DNA from: an uncultured Collinsella sp.
GTDB lineage: Bacteria > Actinomycetota > Coriobacteriia > Coriobacteriales > Coriobacteriaceae
Reading direction: 5' to 3'
Assembly: GCA_902496775.1 (NCBI GenBank)
Contig: CABVCF010000033.1
Span: 1-20,609, forward strand
DNA length: 20,609 nt
Shown here: piece after piece, positions 14,689 to 20,609 of the stretch
How the letters are laid out: the number at the start of each line of letters is the position of its first letter
Position numbering within the stretch: the stretch's first letter is position 1
The notes under the pieces: generated by a model
Seen by the model: only the letters and a program-made list of their open reading frames with translations
Told to the model about the DNA's origin: nothing
Database searches by the model: none
Translations under genes and position numbers: made by a program

Positions 14689-16233
14689 ATGAGGGACATG
14701 GGAGACACAATCGCATATCTGCGTCGGGGCATTCGGGAGATTATATGCCTGGCGCTGTTCTTCTTCACGTTTTTGGCGTGCGAGTATCTTTTTGATGCGC
14801 GCATGGCCGAGTTCGTGTCTCCGGACGAGGTTGTTATTTATGAGAGCCTTGTTATCGGCGCGAGCGTGATTGGCTTTTTTGTGCGTCCTATTCTGTACTA
14901 TCGCCTTCCCCAGACGATCGATGCGACGAGCGATATTACAGGCGTGCTGTTGGTATCGGCGTTGCTGCTGATGATTACGGCAGTGCGGTTTGAGGTAGTA
15001 ATTGCCGGCGGCCTGGTGGCGTGCTGCGCCCTGGGCTATTGCGGATCGACCGCCCATGCCAATCTTGCGCGGCGTTTTGCGCAGACGCCCTGCCTGGCGC
15101 GCGCCGCCGCACTTTCCTATGCCATGGGCGTTCTGGTACAGGTGATCAACCACATGGTGATGCCTGTCGGCATTCCTCAGCAGGCTGTTCTGGTCGTCTG
15201 TGCGATCGCGCAGGTGGCGTTGCTCCACGGTGCCCGACGCGCCAAGCTGCGCGACGAGTCCGATCCCAACTTTGAACCCAGTGCTGCCGGGCTTTCGGTA
15301 GATGCTCTGGAATATGGCGCCAAGTGGCATGACGATCCCGAGGCAAAGGCGGCATTCCGTCGCGCCGTAGTTCGCCTGACCGTGGCGACGGCGTATCTTT
15401 CCAGCGTATTCGCCGCTCTCAACGCGGGCTTCACGACCCTGCATGCTGTCGGAGCCGTCGATTTGGGCGATTGGCCGCGCCTGCTGCTTGTCGTGAGCTC
15501 GTTGGTCGCTGGCGCACTATTTGACCTGCACGGCCGCTCGTATATGAATATCGGCATGACATGTGCCGCCATACTGTCCACGCTTTCGTTCTTTGTGCTC
15601 ATCGTCGATGGCAATGGCGGCAACGAGCTTGCTGCCACGATCATCTTTTATCTGGGCTCGGGCTTTTTCGTGGTGTTCTTTACCACAAAATATGCCGCCG
15701 TCTCGCTCTATGCGCGCTGGTCATATTTTTGGCCGTGCATGGGTCGCGTCGTCAACAACGTGTGCTCGATGTTCGTGACGGCGCCGGCAGTGGCGATTAT
15801 CTCGAGTCAAAATGTGCTGGCTGCGGTCGGTGCGGCGCTCGTGATGTTTGTGGGCATTGCGATTACGCTGCTGGGGCAGTTGGGGCAACGAGCCGATGAT
15901 GCCGCGATGCGGGACGGACTGCCGCTTGCCACCGACGATCTTGGTGGGGATCTTGCGCCCACATGCTCCGACCCCGAGCCCGTGGAGGCAGCGGAGCCCA
16001 CGTCCGATGAACGCCTCGATGCCTTCGTCGTCACCTTTGGGCTTACAAGGCGCGAGCGCGATATTCTTGAGGTCTTGGTCGTTTCGGACCAGAGCGTTCA
16101 GGACATCGCCACAACGCTTTTCCTTTCGCGCTCCACGCTCTATCGTCACATTTCCTCGATCAACAAAAAGACCGGCACCGCCTCGCGCGTGGCCCTCATC
16201 AACTTCTTCTGGTCCTGGACACCCAAGGACTAG
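14689..16233 (+). CDS. Membrane-anchored LuxR family transcriptional regulator
   Basis: A 514-residue protein joining a polytopic membrane domain to a DNA-binding domain. Residues about 15-400 contain ten to twelve hydrophobic helices in a layout like a major facilitator transporter, split by a hydrophilic loop near residues 185-220. An acidic linker follows. The LuxR helix-turn-helix occupies about residues 450-508 (LTRRERDILEVLVVSDQSVQ, then IATTLFLSRSTLYRHIS). This architecture is widespread in Coriobacteriia such as Eggerthella and Collinsella, where it probably senses a small molecule at the membrane and acts on nearby DNA; ligands are mostly unknown. ATG 14689 is preferred, with GGGGG a few bases before it, over the in-frame TTG at 14668. 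It stands alone, divergent from the zinc-ribbon operon and convergent with mgtA, so its target cannot be told from context. Confidence 0.88.
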   Translation: MRDMGDTIAYLRRGIREIICLALFFFTFLACEYLFDARMAEFVSPDEVVIYESLVIGASVIGFFVRPILYYRLPQTIDATSDITGVLLVSALLLMITAVRFEVVIAGGLVACCALGYCGSTAHANLARRFAQTPCLARAAALSYAMGVLVQVINHMVMPVGIPQQAVLVVCAIAQVALLHGARRAKLRDESDPNFEPSAAGLSVDALEYGAKWHDDPEAKAAFRRAVVRLTVATAYLSSVFAALNAGFTTLHAVGAVDLGDWPRLLLVVSSLVAGALFDLHGRSYMNIGMTCAAILSTLSFFVLIVDGNGGNELAATIIFYLGSGFFVVFFTTKYAAVSLYARWSYFWPCMGRVVNNVCSMFVTAPAVAIISSQNVLAAVGAALVMFVGIAITLLGQLGQRADDAAMRDGLPLATDDLGGDLAPTCSDPEPVEAAEPTSDERLDAFVVTFGLTRRERDILEVLVVSDQSVQDIATTLFLSRSTLYRHISSINKKTGTASRVALINFFWSWTPKD

Positions 16234-16251
16234 CTAATCTCCCAATAAGTC

Positions 16252-16310
16252 GCGGTGGAATAGTCCCTAAATTAAAGTCACGGGGCTTTAAACAGGAACT
16301 ATTTCACCGC
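16252..16310. repeat. Two-tier hairpin between convergent luxR-type gene and mgtA
   Basis: GCGGTGGAATAGTCCC (16252-16267) pairs with GGAACTATTTCACCGC (16295-16310) over 16 positions, allowing one G-U pair and one mismatch. Inside, TTAAAG (16272-16277) pairs perfectly with CTTTAA (16286-16291). It sits between two gene ends and could stop transcription from both sides, though no T-run follows on either strand. Confidence 0.65.
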
Positions 16311-16330
16311 AATTGCTGAGGGGATAGACT

Positions 16331-16395
16331 GCGGCGGCGGCAGAGGCAACGGCAGCGGCGTTGGCAGCTGTGGTAGTGGCAACGGCAGCTGGCAG
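16331..16395. repeat. Low-complexity GGCAGC/GGCAAC tract
   Basis: Degenerate hexamer-like repeats of GGC, AGC and AAC triplets lie just beyond the stop of mgtA (16415). No reading frame here has a ribosome binding site. It may be an expanded minisatellite; nothing else is seen between 16311 and 16414. Confidence 0.55.
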
Positions 16396-16414
16396 GGTGT
16401 TTTCCGTCTACTTG

Positions 16415-19183
16415 CTACAGCAGCTCGCCGTGGCGGGCAATGTAGCGGCGCTTTGCCAGCTGGGTGAGCGCGATATAGGCGGTAACGATGCCAATGAGCA
16501 GCCCAAAAAAGCTCGTGGGCAGCGTCATGAGGCCGAGCGCATCGGCGATGGGGCTTGCCGGCAGCCAGGTGACAAGCGCCAGGCCTAGCACGGTGAGAGC
16601 GCACAGTGCCGGCGCGGCGTGGTCACGTGGGCTCGGCAGGCGCGGGGAGCGCAGCATGTGGATCACGAGCGTCTGCGACCACATGGACTCAATAAACCAG
16701 CCACTCTGGAAGAGCGCGGCAAAGGTCGCCATACCCGCGACGTTGCCCGTCTCGGAGAGCTCGGACCAGCTTGCGCCCACGGTGGCGGGGCACACCACAA
16801 AGAAGAGCGCGGCGAAGGTCACGATGTCAAACAGCGAGCTCACGGGGCCCAGCTCGAGCATAAAGCCCTTGATGGACGCGGCGTCCCAGGAGCGCGGACG
16901 GGCGGTCCAGACGTCATCGACGGTGTCCCACGGTAGCGTGATGCACACGATCTCGTAGACGAGCGACAGCAGCACCAGCTGTAGGGCACTCATGGGCAAA
17001 AACGGCAAGAACAGGCTCGCGACGGTCACGGACAGCACGTTGCCAAAGTTGGAGCTCACTGTGGTCTTGAGGTACTTGAGCAGGTTGCCGTAGGTGCGGC
17101 GGCCTTCGATGATTCCGCGTTCGAGCACGCCCAGGTCCTTCTGAAGCAAGATGATATCGGCGGATTCCTTGGCAATGTCGACGGCCGAATCGACCGAGAT
17201 GCCGCAATCGCTCGCACGCATGGCGGCGGCGTCGTTGATGCCGTCGCCCATAAAGCCCACGGTGTGGCCGAGTAGCTCGCGCATGACGCGCACCAGGCGC
17301 GCCTTCTGCAACGGCGAGAGCTTGGCGAAGAGGTGGGTTTTCTCGGCGCGCTCGGCAAGCTCGGCGTCGTCGAGCGCATCGATCTCGGAGCCGAGCAAGA
17401 CGTTGCTCGCATCGATGCCGATCTGCGCGCAGACGGTGGCGGCGACGCGGTCGTTGTCGCCGGTCAGGACCTTGACCGCTACGCCCTTGGCCTCGAGGGT
17501 GGTGACGGCGCCCGCGGCACTCGCCTTGGGCGGATCGAGGAAAGCTAAAAAGCCCATCAGCACCATGTCGCATTCGTCGGCGATGCCAAACTCGCCCACG
17601 CAGCGCGGATTGGTTTTCTGCGCCACGGCAATTACGCGCAGGCCCTCGGCGTTAAGATCGGCGATCTGTTTGCGAATCTGGGCGAGGCTCTCGTTGGTGA
17701 GCGGCTGGGCGATGCCATCGACCTCGACAAAGGAGCAGATCTCGAGCATTTCCTCGGCAGCTCCCTTGGTAACCATTTGGGTTTTGCCTTGGGCGTCGGA
17801 GACAACTACGCTCAGGCGACGGCGCGAGAAATCGAAGGGGACCTCGTCGACCTTGGTATAACGGTCGCGCAGGCTCTGGCCCAGCATGGAATTGGGTGCG
17901 ACGGTCGAGGGCGTCACATCGGCGCGGTCGATAACGGCCAGGTCGATAAGGTTTTTGAGGCCGGTCTGGAAGAAGCTGTTTAAAAACGCATGGCGCAGCA
18001 CACGCGTGTCCTCGTTGCCGTCGGCGTTGAGGTAGCGCTCGAGCACGATGCAGTCTTCGGTGAGGGTGCCGGTCTTGTCGCAGCACAGGACATCCATCGC
18101 GCCGAGGTTTTGAATCGCCGGCAGCTCCTTGACGATAACCTGGCGACGGGCGAGGTCCTTGGCGCCCTGCGACAGGCTCGTGGTCACGATGACGGGAAGC
18201 ATCTGCGGCGTGATGCCCACGGCCACACTTGTGGCGAACAGCAGCGCGTCGATGACGTTGCCCTTGGTGGCGGCGTTGATGGCAAAGACGGCCGGCGCCA
18301 TAACGAGCATGAGGCGTACGAGCAGCATGGAGACGCTCGAGACACCGCGGTCAAACGCGCTCTTCTCGCCGCGCCCGTTGAGCATCTTGGCGATGCCGCC
18401 CAGGTAGGTGTCCGAGCCGGTGGCAACGACAAGTGCCATGGCGGTGCCGTTTTGCACGGAGGTGCCGGTAAAGACGATGTTCTTGCAGGCAGAGAGCGGC
18501 AGCGCGGAGCCGTCGGCGCCCTCGACGACGGTGATGGCAGCGGTCTTCTCGACGGCCTCGCTCTCGCCGGTGAGTGCGGACTCGATGACAAACAGGTCGC
18601 GCGCGGTGATGACGCGGGCATCTGCCGGCACCATATCGCCGGCAGAGAGGCGGATCACATCGCCGGGGACGAGCTCGTCGAAGAGGATCTCGATGCGCTC
18701 GCCGTCGCGCAGGACGGTGCAAGTGTTGGAGACCAGGTCCTTGAGGGCCTCTGCCGCATTGCCGCTGCGGGCTTCCTGGATAAACTTCATACCGCCCGAT
18801 ACCAGCAGCATGATGCCGATGACGATGACCGTGGAGGGGTCGCGCTGCGGCTCGGGCACGGCGAGCACGTCGATGTAGAGCGAGACCAGCGCGAGCGCGG
18901 CGAGGATGCCGGCGAAGGGATCGATGAAGGCGTCGGCGATGCGGCGGGTGAGCGTCTTGGTCGGCGCCTCGATGGTGTTGGGGCCGGCGGCATCCAGACG
19001 CTCGGCGGCGTGCTCGGCGGTGAGACCGTTTGCCGTGGCGTCAAGCAGTACGAGGGCGTCCTCGGCACTATGGGTGGCGGCGAATATGGTGTTCTTGGAC
19101 AGGCCGGTATGAGCGGCGGGGCGCGCCGTGCGGCGGCGCTTGGAGATGGCTTCGAGTACCGTAACGGTTTTGAGCATCAGCAT
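16415..19183 (-). CDS. mgtA: Magnesium-importing P-type ATPase MgtA
   Basis: Inner-membrane type IIIB P-type ATPase that uses ATP to bring Mg2+ into the cell. The 922-residue length fits the family. It has the N-terminal cation-ATPase domain, the actuator motif LTGES, the phosphorylation site CCDKTGTLTED with Asp369, the hinge motif MGDGINDAAAM, and about ten membrane helices, the last six after SSNFGNVLS. The long C-terminal membrane region and the MgtA-style segment following GMKFIQEARSGNAAEAL support this over Ca2+ ATPases. AGGAGG at 19189-19194 (minus) sets the start at 19183. The gene is preceded by a leader of about 270 nt with its own short ORF (19323-19394) and a hairpin (19269-19296), under a promoter at 19462-19490. 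This suggests Mg2+-dependent control of the leader, as is known for enterobacterial mgtA. MgtB is the closest alternative name. Confidence 0.93.
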   Translation of the reverse strand: MLMLKTVTVLEAISKRRRTARPAAHTGLSKNTIFAATHSAEDALVLLDATANGLTAEHAAERLDAAGPNTIEAPTKTLTRRIADAFIDPFAGILAALALVSLYIDVLAVPEPQRDPSTVIVIGIMLLVSGGMKFIQEARSGNAAEALKDLVSNTCTVLRDGERIEILFDELVPGDVIRLSAGDMVPADARVITARDLFVIESALTGESEAVEKTAAITVVEGADGSALPLSACKNIVFTGTSVQNGTAMALVVATGSDTYLGGIAKMLNGRGEKSAFDRGVSSVSMLLVRLMLVMAPAVFAINAATKGNVIDALLFATSVAVGITPQMLPVIVTTSLSQGAKDLARRQVIVKELPAIQNLGAMDVLCCDKTGTLTEDCIVLERYLNADGNEDTRVLRHAFLNSFFQTGLKNLIDLAVIDRADVTPSTVAPNSMLGQSLRDRYTKVDEVPFDFSRRRLSVVVSDAQGKTQMVTKGAAEEMLEICSFVEVDGIAQPLTNESLAQIRKQIADLNAEGLRVIAVAQKTNPRCVGEFGIADECDMVLMGFLAFLDPPKASAAGAVTTLEAKGVAVKVLTGDNDRVAATVCAQIGIDASNVLLGSEIDALDDAELAERAEKTHLFAKLSPLQKARLVRVMRELLGHTVGFMGDGINDAAAMRASDCGISVDSAVDIAKESADIILLQKDLGVLERGIIEGRRTYGNLLKYLKTTVSSNFGNVLSVTVASLFLPFLPMSALQLVLLSLVYEIVCITLPWDTVDDVWTARPRSWDAASIKGFMLELGPVSSLFDIVTFAALFFVVCPATVGASWSELSETGNVAGMATFAALFQSGWFIESMWSQTLVIHMLRSPRLPSPRDHAAPALCALTVLGLALVTWLPASPIADALGLMTLPTSFFGLLIGIVTAYIALTQLAKRRYIARHGELL

Positions 19184-19268
19184 AGGGTCCTCCTTGTTGA
19201 AGGGAGTTAGCGTACGTGTCGTATTTGCTTCAAAAAACCTAGATGTCGCTCACGTCAAGCTCTTGAGC

Positions 19269-19296
19269 CCACAAAGGGTGCAGCGCGCCTTTGTGG
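19269..19296 (-). promoter_or_regulatory. Hairpin in the mgtA leader
   Basis: CCACAAAGG (19269-19277) and CCTTTGTGG (19288-19296) form a perfect 9-bp stem with a 10-nt loop, lying between the leader ORF stop and mgtA. On the minus strand a run of six T occurs at 19237-19232, too far away for a canonical terminator; a weaker GCTCA/TGAGC stem sits between. The element and its flank (GGTGGTTTTGGCG) strongly recall the REP-like palindrome at 5793-5843. Confidence 0.6.
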
Positions 19297-19322
19297 TGGT
19301 TTTGGCGATCTGCCGGTGGCGT

Positions 19323-19394
19323 TTATGCGTATGCGGAATCCTCACGGCGTGCCGAGGGCGACATGCAGGTTTTTCGACTAGGACTGCCTTCCAT
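19323..19394 (-). CDS. Putative mgtA leader peptide (23 residues)
   Basis: A short ORF in the mgtA 5' leader, starting at ATG 19394 six nt after a perfect AGGAGG (19401-19406) and ending with TAA at 19323-19325. The peptide begins MEGSPSRKTC, repeats the SPS element as MSPSARR, and ends EDSAYA. In Salmonella and E. coli, the leader peptide MgtL carries acidic and proline residues whose translation senses Mg2+ and controls transcription into mgtA. This ORF occupies the same place and has Glu, Asp and Pro residues, but its sequence is not visibly homologous. Its stop lies 139 nt before mgtA. A regulatory role is inferred from position and from the quality of its ribosome binding site. It is too short for standard gene calls. 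Confidence 0.55.
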   Translation of the reverse strand: MEGSPSRKTCMSPSARREDSAYA

Positions 19395-19461
19395 GGCACA
19401 CCTCCTAAAGGCTGAGCGCAGCGCGCTTTGGGTATCTCGTACCCCTTTTTAATCCGCCCGT

Positions 19462-19490
19462 ATTCTTGATGAGGGGGTTTGCCATGTCAA
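19462..19490 (-). promoter_or_regulatory. mgtA promoter
   Basis: Read on the minus strand, a perfect TTGACA (19490-19485), a 17-bp spacer and AAGAAT (19467-19462) form a strong sigma-70-type promoter. Transcription would begin near 19455. The leader opens with a small GGGTA/TACCC hairpin (19430-19444) before the leader ORF. Confidence 0.65.
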
Positions 19491-19620
19491 CCCCATTGTT
19501 CGGAAAACCATTCCCCCTGACAAAGCCTTTACAGAATGCCATGGCTCCAAAGCACGCCCACATCGACGCCTCGCCTGCGCTAAACTGAAGAGCACGTACG
19601 CGATTACGAGAGGAGCCCGC

Positions 19621-20301
19621 ATGGAGGCTTACAAGCAAGAGTTCATCAAGTTTATGGTCGAGTCCGACGTTCTTAAGTTCGGTAGCTTTACGCTCAAGAG
19701 CGGCCGTCAGTCCCCGTTCTTTATGAACGCCGGCGCTTACGTGACGGGCTATCAGCTCAAGAAGCTGGGCGAGTATTACGCCCAAGCCATCCACGATAAC
19801 TTCGGCGACGACTTTGATGTGCTGTTTGGACCGGCCTACAAGGGCATTCCGCTGGCCGTCGTGACCGCAATTGCCTACCACGAGCTGTACGGCAAGGAGG
19901 TCAAGTACTGCTGCGACCGCAAGGAGGCCAAGGACCACGGTGCCGATAAGGGCAACCTGCTGGGTTATGAGCCCAAGGACGGCGACCGTGTGGTCATGGT
20001 CGAGGACGTCACCACCAGCGGCAAGTCCATCGACGAGACCTATCCTAAGGTCAAGGCTGCTGCCGATGTCGAGATCAAGGGCCTGATCGTGTCCCTCAAC
20101 CGCATGGAGGTCGGCAAGGGCGGTGTGACCACCGCTCAGAAGGAGATCGAGGCAAAGTACGGTTTCCCCGTCGCGAGCATCGTTTCCATGGCCGAGGTCG
20201 TCGAGACCCTCTACAACCACGAGATCGACGGCAAGGTCGTCATCGATGATGAGCTCAAGACCGCCATCGACGCCTACTACGAGCAGTACGGAGCACGTTA
20301 G
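19621..20301 (+). CDS. pyrE: Orotate phosphoribosyltransferase
   Basis: Cytoplasmic enzyme that joins orotate to PRPP to make orotidine-5-phosphate, the fifth step of pyrimidine synthesis. The 226-residue length is normal. It has the N-terminal LKFGSFTLKSGRQSPFFMNA block that binds orotate, the FGPAYKGIPLA stretch, and the PRPP-binding motif VVMVEDVTTSGKS with Glu128-Asp129. AGGAG (19611-19615) precedes the ATG by 5 nt. A TAAACT box at 19581-19586 could be its -10, but no good -35 is seen at the right distance. It is divergent from mgtA and carries no other pyr genes with it here, so it appears monocistronic; the hairpin at 20301-20328 follows its stop directly. No PyrR-type attenuator was recognised in the short leader. 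Confidence 0.96.
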   Translation: MEAYKQEFIKFMVESDVLKFGSFTLKSGRQSPFFMNAGAYVTGYQLKKLGEYYAQAIHDNFGDDFDVLFGPAYKGIPLAVVTAIAYHELYGKEVKYCCDRKEAKDHGADKGNLLGYEPKDGDRVVMVEDVTTSGKSIDETYPKVKAAADVEIKGLIVSLNRMEVGKGGVTTAQKEIEAKYGFPVASIVSMAEVVETLYNHEIDGKVVIDDELKTAIDAYYEQYGAR

Positions 20302-20328
20302 TTACGGCGTTTTACCAAACGCCGTAAC
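20301..20328 (+). terminator. Hairpin ending pyrE
   Basis: A perfect 12-bp stem, GTTACGGCGTTT (20301-20312) with AAACGCCGTAAC (20317-20328), encloses a 4-nt loop and begins within the pyrE stop codon. It lacks a following T-run, so it may stop transcription weakly or protect the 3' end. Confidence 0.6.
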
Positions 20329-20341
20329 TGCTCGACGCTGC

Positions 20342-20440
20342 GCGGGCCGCATTTGGACAATCTGACGTTCAACTTCAAGGGCGCGACCAGAAGGTCAGCG
20401 CCCTTTCGTTTCACGTCACCTTGTCTCAAATGCGACCCGC
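20342..20440. repeat. Compound palindrome of about 100 bp downstream of pyrE
   Basis: Nested paired arms run inward. GCGGGCCGCATTTGGACAA (20342-20360) pairs with 20421-20440. TGACGT (20363-20368) pairs with ACGTCA (20413-20418). AAC (20371-20373) pairs with GTT (20408-20410). AAGGGCGC (20377-20384) pairs with GCGCCCTT (20398-20405). GACC (20385-20388) pairs with GGTC (20393-20396). The unpaired steps are short pyrimidine pairs (TC or TTC on both sides), giving an even, rod-like hairpin. Confidence 0.75.
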
Positions 20441-20502
20441 TCGCTGTCCGTTCTCTACCTGCGGCGTCGTCTTGCTCCGAATGCGGCCCGCTCGCTGCCG
20501 TT
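20424..20502. repeat. Direct repeat of the compound palindrome arm
   Basis: The stretch from 20424 containing AAATGCGACCCGCTCGCTG recurs from 20475 as GAATGCGGCCCGCTCGCTG, with CCGTT after each. With the inverted copy at 20342-20360 this makes three related copies within 160 bp. The remaining tail, 20559-20609, shows nothing recognisable. Confidence 0.7.
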
Positions 20503-20523
20503 GCCAAAACATCGGCGTTGCCG

Positions 20524-20558
20524 GAGTAGTCATTGGGGACGTTCATAAATGACTACTC
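20524..20558. repeat. REP-like hairpin with TTGGGGACGT core
   Basis: A perfect 11-bp stem, GAGTAGTCATT (20524-20534) with AATGACTACTC (20548-20558), encloses the 13-nt loop GGGGACGTTCATA. Loop length and core match the element at 14473-14503, while the outer stem differs with both strands changed together. Confidence 0.8.
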
Positions 20559-20609
20559 AGGAATGAGCGTGGATAATCTCCCGTTTTTGGCCTGTGTGCG
20601 GGCTCAAAG

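Noticed and set aside
17990..19210. A 406-codon plus-strand open frame
   Set aside because: It is antisense to mgtA, whose catalytic motifs are clear; composition is that of a shadow frame.
19430..19450. Plus-strand intrinsic terminator (GGGTA/TACCC then T5)
   Set aside because: The stem is only five or six pairs and no plus-strand gene lies upstream to terminate.
19184..19455. M-box magnesium riboswitch in the mgtA leader
   Set aside because: The conserved M-box blocks (such as GGTGAGGCTCC and GCTGCTGCC) are not seen on the minus strand.
20302..20609. CRISPR array or attachment site in the repeat-rich end
   Set aside because: Repeats are few, partly inverted and unevenly spaced, with no spacers, tRNA or integrase.

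Overview
The window looks like chromosomal DNA of a high-GC gut actinobacterium of the class Coriobacteriia, most like Collinsella. The grounds are strongly G+C-rich third codon positions, a LuxR-type regulator fused to a large membrane domain, a kinase and response-regulator set with a 7TM-like sensor, and a DUF4428 / TFIIB-type zinc-ribbon / SPFH gene trio. The genus is inferred from gene content and style, not from a search. No tRNA, rRNA, CRISPR array, insertion sequence or phage gene was recognised.

Layout. (1) 5-2253, minus: an OafA-type membrane acyltransferase with a C-terminal SGNH esterase domain, broken near its start by a 32-bp tandem duplication. (2) 2348-4407, plus: a promoter with a dyad operator, then ribokinase and a nucleoside hydrolase, a nucleoside salvage pair. 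(3) 4416-5058: a long palindrome over the probable luxS promoter, luxS, and a clear intrinsic terminator. (4) 5079-5787: a DUF4867-like gene behind a symmetric, helically phased set of GTTC/GAAC half-sites, then a REP-like palindrome. (5) 6041-10001, plus: a membrane protein that looks like a kinase-dead sensor, a complete membrane histidine kinase, and a LuxR/NarL-type response regulator carrying an in-frame 48-bp tandem duplication. (6) 14328-9940, minus: DUF4428 protein, TFIIB-type zinc-ribbon membrane protein (frameshifted), SPFH protein with two zinc ribbons, and a lipoprotein. (7) 14329-14688: an intergenic region with palindromic repeats. (8) 14689-16233, plus: a membrane-anchored LuxR regulator. 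(9) 19490-16415, minus: the Mg2+ P-type ATPase mgtA with a good promoter, a roughly 270-nt leader and a short leader ORF with a strong ribosome binding site. (10) 19621-20301, plus: pyrE, followed by a hairpin, a roughly 100-nt compound palindrome and another REP-like hairpin.

How the genes work together. The hydrolase frees ribose from nucleosides and the kinase phosphorylates it; pyrE adds pyrimidine synthesis nearby without sharing the operon. LuxS belongs to the activated-methyl cycle and makes the AI-2 precursor. The kinase pair and response regulator form one translationally coupled signalling operon. The zinc-ribbon/SPFH trio is probably a membrane-associated assembly of unknown role. 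The mgtA leader suggests control after transcription initiation.

Quality note. Four coding irregularities occur in 20 kb: two tandem duplications whose copies differ by single transitions, one single-base frameshift, and one probable homopolymer shift. They may be real, but the pattern also fits assembly of mixed strains or sequencing error. The affected genes should be read with that in mind.
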